Positions 1-7,678 of a stretch of 19,775 nucleotides of DNA are shown here, piece after piece (the first letter of the stretch is position 1; every line of letters begins with the position of its first letter). The notes under the pieces were generated by a model. That model worked only from the letters and a program-made list of their open reading frames with translations, was not told the origin of the DNA and searched no databases. Source of the stretch: DATKYK01 sp034430255 (GTDB lineage Bacteria; Chloroflexota; Dehalococcoidia; E44-bin15); assembly GCA_034430255.1 (NCBI GenBank), contig DAOUEU010000165.1:1-19775 (forward strand), in the 5' to 3' direction. The translations under genes and the position numbers were made by a program.

Positions 1-659
1 TTGATGGTTAGCTCAACCGGCTCCTCCTGATCGGTGATAAGGCGCTGAAGCTCGCTCAGGGCACGTGCCGGGATGATTACCTCGATTCGCTCCGCCACAG
101 GCTCCGCCAGGGGCGCCTTATGCACCGCAAGCCTGAATCCGTCGGCAGCGGCAAGTGTAAGCGTGGTGCCATCGAACGCACTGTGAATGCCGGTAAGCAC
201 CGGCCGCGTCTCCTCAGTGGCGGCAGCAAAAACCACCTGGGCTATCGCTAACCTTAGCGCCTCGGGATCGACCTTTGTCGTCACCCCTTCCCCTATCGTC
301 GGTATCGGGGGAAACTCATCAGCATCCACACCGTTAATGCGCCCCGAAAAGCGAGTGCACTTAAGCTCCATGGTTTTGGTCCCCTGCGAAAGGTTAATTT
401 CGATCTTGTCATTGGGCAAGGAGTTGACAAAGTCGGTGAGAAGCCGTGCCGGAATGGTGATGGCACCCTTCTCTTCCACCTTGGCACCCAGCCAGCAGCT
501 GATGGCGATCTCCAGATTGGTAGCCGCCAGCTTGAGGCGGGACTTTTCGGTGACTAAAAGAATGTTATTTGTTATCGGCAGGGTTGTCCTGGTGGCCACC
601 GCTCTCCCCACAATGCCCAATCCCTTACTTAGATTCTCCTGAAGACATGTCAGCTTCAT
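1..659 (-). CDS. dnaN: DNA polymerase III subunit beta (sliding clamp), N-terminal part, cut by window edge
   Basis: Translating the minus strand from the ATG at 657-659 gives an open frame of 219 codons to the window edge, beginning MKLTCLQENLSKGLGIVGRA. This is the usual start of the beta clamp, the ring that tethers the replicative polymerase to DNA. Family-typical stretches follow in order: TLPITNNILL, LKLAATNLEIAI, IPARLLTDFVNSLP, then ADEFPPIPT at the end of domain 1 and RPVLTGIH and AAADGFRLAVHK in domain 2. The third domain lies outside the window. A good ribosome binding site (GGGGGTGA) sits 2-3 bases before the start. The gene follows leuS in the same direction after 50 bases, so the two may be co-transcribed. 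dnaN more often lies beside dnaA, so this position is less usual; a second clamp paralogue elsewhere cannot be excluded. Confidence 0.95.
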   Translation of the reverse strand, partial: MKLTCLQENLSKGLGIVGRAVATRTTLPITNNILLVTEKSRLKLAATNLEIAISCWLGAKVEEKGAITIPARLLTDFVNSLPNDKIEINLSQGTKTMELKCTRFSGRINGVDADEFPPIPTIGEGVTTKVDPEALRLAIAQVVFAAATEETRPVLTGIHSAFDGTTLTLAAADGFRLAVHKAPLAEPVAERIEVIIPARALSELQRLITDQEEPVELTI

Positions 660-709
660 ACTCACCCCCAGAGAAAGTAGCAGTAGTATACACTAAATTA
701 AAGATAAGC

Positions 710-3175
710 TCAAGCCACTATTACATTCACCAGCCTTTTAGGCACGTATATTACCCTGGAAACCTCCCTATCCATGAGATACGCCTTTATCCGCTCCCTG
801 TTGAGCGCCAGCTCCTGGGCCTCCTCCCTGGTTACGGTGACCGGAACCGTGACCCGATCGCGCAGCTTGCCATTTACCTGAATCACCAGGGTGAACTCCT
901 CCTCAGCAGCAAGTCCATCGTCCCACGTGGGGAAAGGCTGGTTGTGAACGCTGTAGGAGTGACCGCTCCTCATCCACAGCTCCTCAGCAAGATGGGGTGC
1001 GGTAGGGGCAAGGAGCAGCATAAGGGTATCGACAGCCTCCTGGAAAGCGGGTTTGGCAACGGATCTCTCATCATGCACCCTGCCCAGATAGTTGGTGAAC
1101 TCCATCAGGGCGGCGATCATGGTGTTGAACCTGAACTTATCCAGGTCACTCGTTACCCGCTTGATGGTCTTATGTGTAATATGCCTCAGATTTTTAGTAT
1201 CCGCTTCCTTCGGCCCGCCTGGAGCATAGTCCCCCAGGACGAGAGACCAGATGCGATTCAGCCAGCGGGCGATCCCCTTGATTCCGCGGTCGTCCCACTC
1301 CCCACCCTGGTCCCAGGGACCAATGAACATGAGATAGGCACGGACCGCATCGGCCCCCAGTTCAGCCACATACTCATCGGGTGTTATCACCCTGCCCCGC
1401 GACTTGCTCATCTTCTGCTTCTCAATGACGATAGTACCCTGATTGAAAAGCCTGATGAAGGGCTCATCGAAATCCACAATTCCCAGGTCGTGAAGTGCCT
1501 TAATGAAGAAGCGGGCATACAGGAGATGCATGGTGGCATGCTCCGCACCACCGGTGTATTGATCCACGGGAAGCCAGTATCTCAGCCTGGCGCCGTCGAA
1601 GGGAGCATCTTTATAGTCCGCGCTTGAATAGCGCAGGAAGTACCAGGAGGAGCACATGAAGGTATCCATGGTATCGGTCTCCCGCTGTGCCGAATTTCCA
1701 CAGTTGGGGCAGGTGGTGTTCACAAAAAACTCGCAGTATTTTAAGGGCGACTCTCCGGTGGGTCTAAACTCGGCATCCTGCGGCAGTAACACCGGCAGCT
1801 CATCCTCGGGTACCGGGACCAGCCCGCACCTATCGCAATAAACCATGGGGATGGGGGCACCCCAGTAGCGCTGCCGGGAGATGAGCCAGTCGCGAAGGCG
1901 GTAGGTTATCTGCCGCCCCCCATAGCCCTTTTCCGCTATATAGTCGGCCACCTCCGACATCCCCTGCTCACTGAGCAGCCCGTCAAACTGGCCTGAATTA
2001 ACCATGGTGCCCGGCTCGATGTAGGCCTCCGTTAACTCCTCTCCAGACCAGTTTGGCGGGGCAATGACCACCTTTATGGGGATATCGAAGCGTTTGGCAA
2101 ACTCGAAGTCGCGTTCATCATGGGCGGGGACCGCCATCACTGCCCCGGTGCCGTAGCTCAGCAGCACGTAGTCAGCGATCCAGATAGGTACCCGCTCCCC
2201 ATTCAGCCTGTTTATGGCATAGGAGCCAGTGAAAACGCCGCTCTTGTCCCGCTCCAGGGAAGTTCGCTCGATCTCCGATCGGCTCCGCGCCCCCTCTATA
2301 TAACGCGCCACCTGGTCTTCATGGTCCGTCGTGGTAAGATGCTCAACCAGCGGGTGCTCCGGGGCAAGGACAACGAAGGTGACCCCGTAGATGGTGTCGG
2401 GACGGGTGGTGAAAACGCTGAACTCCTCTTTCGATCCCCCCATCCCTCCTTCGATTCCAAAGGTGATCTCCACCCCTTCACTCCTCCCGACCCAGTTTTT
2501 CTGCATTGTCTTTATCCGCTCCGGCCACTGGATACGGCTGAAGTCGAGGAGCTTCTCTGCGTATTTGGTGATGCGGAAGAACCACTGCTCCAGGTCTTTT
2601 CTGCTGACCGGTGACCCACAGCGCTCGCATGAACCTTCACCAACCACCTGCTCATTGGCAAGCACCGTCTGACACTTGGGGCACCAGTTCACCGGGGCTT
2701 TTCCCCGATAAGCGAGTCCTGCCTCATGGAGCTTTAAGAAGAACCACTGGGTCCACTTATAGTAATCGGGGAGACAGGTGATCACCTCACGCTGCCAGTC
2801 ATAGATAGCGCCCAGACTCTTGAGTTGAGCTCTCATCCGCTCGATGTTCTGCATTGTCCAGGTGAAGGGGTGTATACCCCGGCTGATGGCTGCGTTCTCT
2901 GCAGGCAGTCCGAAGGCATCGAAGCCCATGGGGTGAAGCACATTGTAGCCTTTCATCCTCTTGAAACGGGCATGAACATCGGCAGGTGCCATGGCATACC
3001 AGTGCCCTATGTGGAGGTCTCCCGAGGTATAGGGGAACATGGTTAGCTCATACCACTTGGGGCGGGGGTCATCGTCAGGAACCTCATAGAGGCGGTCCTG
3101 GGCCCACTGCTGCTGCCACTTTTGCTCTATCTCCCTGGGGCTGTATCTTGGCATCCGTTCGCTTTTTACTACCAC
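710..3175 (-). CDS. leuS: Leucyl-tRNA synthetase
   Basis: An 821-residue class I aminoacyl-tRNA synthetase that charges tRNA-Leu with leucine in the cytoplasm. The length is within the bacterial range (about 800-860). The HIGH signature is at residues 55-58 (LHIGHWY) and KMSKS at 588-592. A zinc finger with C165, C168, C183 and C186 precedes the CP1 editing domain, which shows TTRPDTIYGV (about 256-265) and AVPAHDERD (about 347-355), including the conserved editing aspartate. A second cysteine set (C447, C450, C489, C492) forms another zinc knuckle. The GTG at 3173-3175 is taken as start because AGGGTGA lies 7 bases upstream; an in-frame ATG at 3152-3154 (protein starting MPRYSPREIEQKW) is the alternative. 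dnaN follows downstream. Confidence 0.98.
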   Translation of the reverse strand: MVVKSERMPRYSPREIEQKWQQQWAQDRLYEVPDDDPRPKWYELTMFPYTSGDLHIGHWYAMAPADVHARFKRMKGYNVLHPMGFDAFGLPAENAAISRGIHPFTWTMQNIERMRAQLKSLGAIYDWQREVITCLPDYYKWTQWFFLKLHEAGLAYRGKAPVNWCPKCQTVLANEQVVGEGSCERCGSPVSRKDLEQWFFRITKYAEKLLDFSRIQWPERIKTMQKNWVGRSEGVEITFGIEGGMGGSKEEFSVFTTRPDTIYGVTFVVLAPEHPLVEHLTTTDHEDQVARYIEGARSRSEIERTSLERDKSGVFTGSYAINRLNGERVPIWIADYVLLSYGTGAVMAVPAHDERDFEFAKRFDIPIKVVIAPPNWSGEELTEAYIEPGTMVNSGQFDGLLSEQGMSEVADYIAEKGYGGRQITYRLRDWLISRQRYWGAPIPMVYCDRCGLVPVPEDELPVLLPQDAEFRPTGESPLKYCEFFVNTTCPNCGNSAQRETDTMDTFMCSSWYFLRYSSADYKDAPFDGARLRYWLPVDQYTGGAEHATMHLLYARFFIKALHDLGIVDFDEPFIRLFNQGTIVIEKQKMSKSRGRVITPDEYVAELGADAVRAYLMFIGPWDQGGEWDDRGIKGIARWLNRIWSLVLGDYAPGGPKEADTKNLRHITHKTIKRVTSDLDKFRFNTMIAALMEFTNYLGRVHDERSVAKPAFQEAVDTLMLLLAPTAPHLAEELWMRSGHSYSVHNQPFPTWDDGLAAEEEFTLVIQVNGKLRDRVTVPVTVTREEAQELALNRERIKAYLMDREVSRVIYVPKRLVNVIVA

Positions 3176-3229
3176 TAAACTATCACCCTTATTGCTGCCG
3201 ACTGGTTACCGCTCATTGTAAGTCAACAT

Positions 3230-3257
3230 ATTATAAGCTAATATAGCGAAAAAACAA
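3230..3257 (-). promoter_or_regulatory. Possible promoter of leuS-dnaN
   Basis: On the minus strand TTGTTT (3252-3257) and a perfect TATAAT (3230-3235) are separated by 16 bp. This would start transcription about 45-50 bases before the leuS start. The -35 box is poor, and an overlapping TATATT is an alternative -10. Confidence 0.45.
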
Positions 3258-3268
3258 AGCCTTTCAGC

Positions 3269-3297
3269 TTGACTTTCGCCTTGAGATTCAATAGACT
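3269..3297 (+). promoter_or_regulatory. Promoter of the CAU tRNA
   Basis: TTGACT (3269-3274), a 17 bp spacer and TAGACT (3292-3297) match a sigma-70-type promoter. The predicted start near 3304 lies about 7 bases before the tRNA. Confidence 0.75.
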
Positions 3298-3310
3298 ACT
3301 GATGCCCTGA

Positions 3311-3385
3311 GGGCCTGTAGCTCAATGGCAGAGCGCCCGGCTCATAACCGGTCGGTTCCAGGTTCGAGCCCTGGCAGGCCCACCA
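3311..3385 (+). tRNA. tRNA with anticodon CAU (elongator Met, or Ile2 read after lysidine modification)
   Basis: The sequence folds as a 75-base tRNA. The acceptor stem is GGGCCTG/CAGGCCC, the D stem GCTC/GAGC, the anticodon loop CTCATAA with CAT at 3343-3345, and the T arm CCAGG-TTCGAGC-CCTGG. The discriminator A and CCA are encoded. The 1-72 pair is G-C, so it is not the initiator tRNA. The outermost anticodon-stem pair (27-43) is a C-T mismatch. The anticodon-arm sequence GGCTCATAACCG resembles Bacillus-type tRNA-Ile2(CAU) as much as elongator Met, so the isotype is left open. Confidence 0.95.
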
Positions 3386-3407
3386 TACATAATAGATCTC
3401 TATATAA

Positions 3408-3435
3408 CCCCCCATGACCCATGGGGGGGATTTTT
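3408..3435 (+). terminator. Intrinsic terminator after the tRNA
   Basis: A perfect 9 bp stem (CCCCCCATG, 3408-3416; CATGGGGGG, 3420-3428) with a 3-base loop is followed by GATTTTT. It ends the tRNA transcript just before the next promoter. Confidence 0.9.
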
Positions 3436-3442
3436 GTTGTTG

Positions 3443-3471
3443 TTGACAGCCCCCTAGCCGTAACTTAGAAT
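3443..3471 (+). promoter_or_regulatory. Strong promoter of the COG1579-recombinase-RNase H cluster
   Basis: Perfect TTGACA (3443-3448), a 17 bp spacer and TAGAAT (3466-3471). The predicted start near 3478 leaves a leader of only about 18 bases, almost all of it ribosome binding site (GGAAAGGG, 3478-3485). Confidence 0.85.
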
Positions 3472-3495
3472 GGGACTGGAAAGGGCATACATGAA

Positions 3496-4197
3496 TTGAG
3501 CAAGGGAAAACAGCTATATGATCTCCAGGAGATTGATTTGGAGATGGATGCGAAGCGGGGTGCGCTCTCCGAGGTTATGAGCCGCTTGGACGATAGCGAG
3601 GTTGTGGATCAGTCGCGCCTATCCCTTGCCAGGGACGAGGAGCGTCTCTCTGAGCTGGAGAGGAGTCAGCGAGAGCTTGAGAGGGAGGTTGAAGACCTGC
3701 AGGCCAAGGCAGCCGCTTCGGAGGAGAGGCTCTATGGCGGAACGGTGAAGATTCCCAAGGAACTGGCAAGCCTGCAGGAGCAGGTAGCAAACTTCAAGCG
3801 GAGAATGAAGGATTTGGACGATAAAACGCTTGACATAATGGATGAGGTTGGGACAGTGCAGCAACAGGTATCCTCAAAACGCCAGAAGCTGGCAAAGGTC
3901 GAGGAGAAATGGCAGGAAGAGCAGGCATCGCTATCTCAGGAGCGAGATGAGCTAAGCTCTGCCCTTGCCACCCTGGAGCAAAAGAGAAAAGACCTCGCTT
4001 CCAAGCTGGATAAAGCGACTCTGGAGCTTTATCAGTCACTGAGGCGAATACGGCAGGGGAGGGCTGTGGCCAAGGTGGAGCAGGGGGTATGTCAGGGATG
4101 CCGAATTGCCCTTCCGATGAGCGAACTGCAGCGCGCCAAGATAGGGCAGGAACTCGTGCAGTGTAGTAGCTGTGAGAGGATTCTCTATCTGAGCTAG
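3496..4197 (+). CDS. COG1579 coiled-coil protein with C-terminal C4 zinc ribbon
   Basis: A 233-residue cytoplasmic protein. Residues about 5-190 are charged heptad-like helix rich in E, K, R, Q and L, predicting a long antiparallel coiled coil. The C-terminal part carries a C4 zinc ribbon with C199, C202, C223 and C226 (VCQGCRIALP ... VQCSSCERILYL). This layout is that of the COG1579/DUF164-type putative nucleic-acid-binding zinc-ribbon family, whose biochemical role is not well settled. The start is TTG at 3496: the nearby ATG at 3491 hits TGA after one codon, and GGAAAGGG lies about 10 bases upstream of the TTG. A strong promoter immediately precedes it and the next gene starts 3 bases after its stop. 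In mycobacteria a COG1579 protein (Rv2229c) is adjacent to an RNase H protein (Rv2228c); here the RNase H gene is one gene further on. Confidence 0.92.
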   Translation: MSKGKQLYDLQEIDLEMDAKRGALSEVMSRLDDSEVVDQSRLSLARDEERLSELERSQRELEREVEDLQAKAAASEERLYGGTVKIPKELASLQEQVANFKRRMKDLDDKTLDIMDEVGTVQQQVSSKRQKLAKVEEKWQEEQASLSQERDELSSALATLEQKRKDLASKLDKATLELYQSLRRIRQGRAVAKVEQGVCQGCRIALPMSELQRAKIGQELVQCSSCERILYLS

Positions 4198-4200
4198 GCG

Positions 4201-5625
4201 ATGAAAGCGATCGGCTACTTCCACGTTTTTTCAGATGCCGAGCAGGGTGCTCCATCTCCCCAGGCGGAGCAGCAAGAGAGCTTTTACCAATTTTGTAAAG
4301 AGCACGGTTATATGCCGCTAAAGACATTCACCGATACGGACTCAGAAGGAAGGCTTAACGACACAGAGTACCGACGCATGCTCCGCCACATCAGAGATCA
4401 GCAGGAGAACCTAATCGTTGTGGTGAAAAGCCTCCGTTATCTCCACCCCGACCCTGAGGAAACCGTGCGCTGTATCCTGGAACTCGACGGCCTCGGAGCC
4501 ATGGTTATCTCCACAGATGAAGCGCTCGACGAACCCCTGGCAGCAGCCTTAAATATGTGGTCTACCCAGCGCCAGGGCAAAGGAAGTGGGGAGAGGGTGA
4601 GAGAAGCAATGAGGATGAGAGCGATACATGGAAAGGGACTGGGCAAACCCCCTTTTGGCTATCGGATCGGCACCAACCAGAAGCTGGAGATCATGCCCGA
4701 GGAGGCGGAAACCGTTGGTCTTATCTACCGACTATATCTGCAGGAGAATATGGGCGTGCGCCGCATCGCTCGCTATCTTAATGAGAAGGATATAACTACC
4801 AGGAAGGGTAACCGGTGGAGCATCGTGGGGATTCGCGATATCCTGCGCAATCGAGCATATCTGGGGACCTACTCTCGTTTCGGCTTAAAGGTTCCAGGCA
4901 GTCATCCCCCGATAATCCCCACCAGCGTCTTCAGCAGGGTACAGGAGCGGCTCTCAGCAAAGCCCAGGCAGGGGGTATATGCCCGCAGGCAGCCCTTCCT
5001 CCTGAGTGGCCTTGCCCACTGCGGTTATTGCGGCAATAAGATGATCGGGGTGAACCGTAGCCAGACCTGGACCCGTAAGAGGGATGGGGTGAAGAGCAAG
5101 GGGGAGTATCGCTATTATCAGTGCCAGTCGAGAGCCAACCAGGGCGTCTGCCAGTACCACACACGGAGAGCTGAAGGTCTAGAGAGCACCGTCCTTGCCA
5201 CGCTATGGAGATTCAGCAGCCCTGATGTACGGGAGCAATTGATTAAGCAACCCATACCCCCCGTTGACCACAAAACAGTAGATCAGCCCGAATTAGATAA
5301 AAAGCTGAAGGCCCTGGGAAGAAAATTCCGCGGGTACCTCGACCGGGCATCCCGGGGCGTTGTATCCCTGGAGGAGCTGCGCGCTGCTGGTGGGAATCTG
5401 GTGAGGGAGAGGCAGTTTTTACAGCAAAGGCTCGCCGTCCTTCAGGCTGAGGCGAGCGGGGAGATCACCACAGAGCAACGCCGGCGGTCTACCCTCGAGA
5501 CGCTAGAGAACCTTCAGCATCAGTGGCAGTCAATGACCTTCCCAGCGAGACGAGCCCTGCTTCAGTATGTAATAGAACGCATTGTGGTCTACGATGACCA
5601 CATAGACCCAATGCTCAGGCTATGA
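4201..5625 (+). CDS. Large-serine-recombinase-like protein with degenerate catalytic site
   Basis: A 474-residue protein with the domain order of large serine recombinases: a resolvase-like N-terminal domain (about 1-140), a Recombinase DNA-binding domain (about 146-250; KPPFGYRI, GVRRIARYLNE, ILRNRAYLGTY), a zinc ribbon (C274, C277, C308, C317) and a C-terminal helical or coiled-coil tail. The catalytic motif, normally YxRVS, reads YFHVFSD: the nucleophile position is F10 and the preceding arginine is H8, although S11 is adjacent. The DRLxR segment reads SLRYLH, so one arginine is kept (R79) and one is H82. The arginine normally in the DR(K/P)GL segment is also missing (NDTEY). Strand-exchange activity is therefore unlikely, while DNA and zinc binding may persist. 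It starts 3 bases after the previous stop and overlaps the next gene by 4 bases, so it is translated as part of the cluster. No att-like repeats or other phage genes flank it. The catalytic loss is read by eye from the alignment. Confidence 0.88.
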   Translation: MKAIGYFHVFSDAEQGAPSPQAEQQESFYQFCKEHGYMPLKTFTDTDSEGRLNDTEYRRMLRHIRDQQENLIVVVKSLRYLHPDPEETVRCILELDGLGAMVISTDEALDEPLAAALNMWSTQRQGKGSGERVREAMRMRAIHGKGLGKPPFGYRIGTNQKLEIMPEEAETVGLIYRLYLQENMGVRRIARYLNEKDITTRKGNRWSIVGIRDILRNRAYLGTYSRFGLKVPGSHPPIIPTSVFSRVQERLSAKPRQGVYARRQPFLLSGLAHCGYCGNKMIGVNRSQTWTRKRDGVKSKGEYRYYQCQSRANQGVCQYHTRRAEGLESTVLATLWRFSSPDVREQLIKQPIPPVDHKTVDQPELDKKLKALGRKFRGYLDRASRGVVSLEELRAAGGNLVRERQFLQQRLAVLQAEASGEITTEQRRRSTLETLENLQHQWQSMTFPARRALLQYVIERIVVYDDHIDPMLRL

Positions 5626-6038
5626 TGAGCGTAAAAAACCTGATCATTCATGCTGACGGGGCTTCAAGGGGAAACCCGGGACCCTCTGCCATCGGGGTTG
5701 TTATAGAGAATGAGCAGGGGAGAGTGGTCGCCAGGATTTCAAAGTCAATCGGCATAACCACTAACAATCGAGCGGAGTACCTCGCCCTCATCGCAGGCCT
5801 CAAAGAGGCGCTGAAACTCGGTGCGGAGAGCGCGGATCTCAAAATGGACTCCGAGCTCATCGTGAGGCAACTTACCGGCAAATACCGGGTAAGAAATCCA
5901 GCGTTAAAGCCGCTATTTACAGAGGCCTTCCAGCTTCTCAGAAAATTTCAGTCCTCAAGCATCCAGCATATTCCCCGGGAGCATAACCGAGCAGCAGATG
6001 CCTTATGCCGCCGGGCGCTCCGCAGCGCGGGCAATTAA
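5622..6038 (+). CDS. Ribonuclease HI family protein
   Basis: A 138-residue RNase H fold enzyme that cleaves RNA in RNA-DNA hybrids. All four acidic active-site residues are visible: D12 (HADGASRGNPG), E52 (NNRAEYLAL), D76 (KMDSELIVRQL) and D126 (NRAADALCRRAL). It lacks the E. coli-type basic protrusion and resembles the short RNase HI form also seen in archaea and as the N-terminal domain of actinobacterial RNase H proteins. The start overlaps the recombinase stop by 4 bases (ATGA), indicating translational coupling; a second ATG follows immediately at 5625. It is likely to act in removing RNA primers or R-loops. Confidence 0.95.
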   Translation: MMSVKNLIIHADGASRGNPGPSAIGVVIENEQGRVVARISKSIGITTNNRAEYLALIAGLKEALKLGAESADLKMDSELIVRQLTGKYRVRNPALKPLFTEAFQLLRKFQSSSIQHIPREHNRAADALCRRALRSAGN

Positions 6039-6045
6039 ATCACCA

Positions 6046-6054
6046 GGAAAGGAG
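6046..6054 (+). promoter_or_regulatory. Ribosome binding site fixing the hydrolase start
   Basis: GGAAAGGAG lies 6 bases before the ATG at 6061. It decides against the longer reading that would begin at 5998 inside the RNase H gene. Confidence 0.85.
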
Positions 6055-6060
6055 ATTAAT

Positions 6061-6867
6061 ATGCCCACTATAAAGGTTGGCGACATTAACATTTATTACG
6101 AGATTCATGGAAAGGGCGAACCCCTGCTCTTGATTATGGGATTGGGCAGTGACCTGACAAGCTGGATACTTCAGATTCCAGAGTTCTCAAAAAAGTACCA
6201 GGTGATACCCTTCGACAACCGCGGCGTGGGGCGCACCGATGCACCCGATGTGCCATACTCCACTGCGATGATGGCAGATGACACCATCGGACTCCTGGAT
6301 TCATTGGGCATCGAGAGGGCCCATATTTTAGGACTATCTATGGGTGGCTTCATCGCACAGGAGATTGCACTTAAATACCCGCAGCGGGTGAAAAGCCTGG
6401 TCCTGGCAGCGACCGCAGCCTGTCCCTACGCATGGGCTACGCACCTTCTTGGTACTATGCTACGGCTGGCCCAGGAGGGAGTCACACCGGAGACGTTTAC
6501 CACTCTTAGGGTCTCCTGGCTATTTACCGATAAGTTTTTTAACAACCCGGAACTGGTTCGCACGGTGATCGATACCATGCTGGCAAACCCCCATCCACAG
6601 CCGGTGCACGCCTACGCTCGACAGTTTTCTGCAGCAAATGAGCATGACACGCGGGGACGCATCGGCCAGATAACCGCTCCAACGCTGGTGCTCGTGGGCA
6701 GGGAGGATATGCTGCTCCCGGTCAAGATGTCGGAGGAGCTGGCAGCAGGAATCCCAAATTCCGAACTGGCTGTCCTTGATGGGGGAGGACACGGTCTCCT
6801 GGTCGAGATTGCGGACAGGTTCAATCAGGCAGTGATGGATTTTTTAGCGAAAGTAGCGAAGAAGTAG
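6061..6867 (+). CDS. Alpha/beta-fold hydrolase
   Basis: A 268-residue single-domain alpha/beta hydrolase, probably cytoplasmic (no signal peptide). The catalytic triad is readable: nucleophile S93 in GLSMGG, D216 in LVGREDMLLP and H244 in GGGHGLLVE. The oxyanion-hole region is HGKGEPLLLIMGLGSD, followed by the usual DNRGVGRTD loop. Overall it resembles the 3-oxoadipate enol-lactonase or esterase type, but the substrate cannot be deduced. It follows the RNase H gene by 22 bases and carries its own strong ribosome binding site, so it may be the last gene of that transcript. No convincing terminator is seen after it. Confidence 0.92.
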   Translation: MPTIKVGDINIYYEIHGKGEPLLLIMGLGSDLTSWILQIPEFSKKYQVIPFDNRGVGRTDAPDVPYSTAMMADDTIGLLDSLGIERAHILGLSMGGFIAQEIALKYPQRVKSLVLAATAACPYAWATHLLGTMLRLAQEGVTPETFTTLRVSWLFTDKFFNNPELVRTVIDTMLANPHPQPVHAYARQFSAANEHDTRGRIGQITAPTLVLVGREDMLLPVKMSEELAAGIPNSELAVLDGGGHGLLVEIADRFNQAVMDFLAKVAKK

Positions 6868-7038
6868 CGCGCGCTGTGGCCTCCCATAATTCGTGAGGGA
6901 AGACCTGACCATTGTGCTAAGCCGCGGGGCGCTTCGCAAAGCAGGCGGTTAATACGCAAAGAAAAGGGGTGATGCCATTACGTGAGCCACTATGCGTAGT
7001 GTCCGAAGGGGCGTTTAAAAGGTTAAAGGAGGGATGTT

Positions 7039-7626
7039 ATGAGTTGGAAAACGAAAGGTAGCTGGTACGAAGCCTGTGCCTCAGAGGGCCTCTGCTCCAT
7101 ATACTTTGCCAGGGACATGGAAGCGCCCTGCAAGTCATTTCAACTGTTCCAGATCAAAGAGGGCCAAATCGACAATGTGGATGTAGGTGGAATCCTGGTG
7201 ATCACGGTGGTCGACCTCTTCTCCCCCAAGTTCAGTGAGGTAATGCTCCAGGGAGGCGAAGGGGGCTTATACATAAGTGAGGCTGCCTCAGAGGAGCAAA
7301 GAAGGGTCGTGGAGCCTTTCTTTACGAACAATGTGCCAGGAATGATAATGTTAAGGAAGACTCTTGGCATCAGGTTTGTTGACATCAATCTGAGCCAGGA
7401 AGGCAACACCTACCACATTACCATGCCCTACGGGGAAATGAAGCTGTCACTGACGGTCGGCGGCGATGGGAAGAATCCTCAGCGCCTGGAGAACTCTATA
7501 TTCAGCGCGATGTTACAGGATATCAAGATCTGCAACACTCATTTCTGGAAATACAGTGACTTCGGGAAGAATTGGGAATTCGTAAACAGAAGCGGCGCCA
7601 TCGCTGACTTTGACTTGCAGGGGTAA
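7039..7626 (+). CDS. DUF1326-like protein of unknown function
   Basis: A 195-residue protein preceded by an excellent ribosome binding site (AAAGGAGGG, about 6 bases before the ATG). The N-terminal KGSWYEAC ... GLCSIYF with C13, C19 and C31, then FQIKEGQIDNVDVGGI and EAASEEQRRVVEPFF, match the pattern I associate with the DUF1326 family, whose members often carry clustered cysteines near the N-terminus. No signal peptide or membrane segment is seen. No function can be assigned. It stands alone between the hydrolase (171 bases upstream) and rnpB, whose promoter begins 17 bases after its stop. The family call is from memory of the motif pattern. Confidence 0.8.
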   Translation: MSWKTKGSWYEACASEGLCSIYFARDMEAPCKSFQLFQIKEGQIDNVDVGGILVITVVDLFSPKFSEVMLQGGEGGLYISEAASEEQRRVVEPFFTNNVPGMIMLRKTLGIRFVDINLSQEGNTYHITMPYGEMKLSLTVGGDGKNPQRLENSIFSAMLQDIKICNTHFWKYSDFGKNWEFVNRSGAIADFDLQG

Positions 7627-7643
7627 CAAGCTAGCCCACATCT

Positions 7644-7672
7644 TTGACTCATTATGGCCTATATAGTAAAAT
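7644..7672 (+). promoter_or_regulatory. rnpB promoter
   Basis: TTGACT (7644-7649), a 17 bp spacer and TAAAAT (7667-7672). The RNase P RNA 5' end at about 7679 falls 7 bases after the -10 box, which fits exactly. Confidence 0.88.
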
Positions 7673-7678
7673 CTTAGT

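Noticed and set aside
569..1627. Long open frame of 352 codons on the plus strand
   Set aside because: It is antisense to leuS and dnaN, which have unambiguous family motifs; the translated content has no recognisable domain.
5998..6060. Longer start for the alpha/beta hydrolase inside the RNase H gene
   Set aside because: GGAAAGGAG just before the ATG at 6061 and the normal family N-terminus support the shorter form.
6868..7038. Possible cobalamin-type riboswitch (fragments GGGAAGACC, GAGCCACTATG)
   Set aside because: The conserved boxes are out of order and no B12 box is present; the gene below is unrelated to cobalamin.
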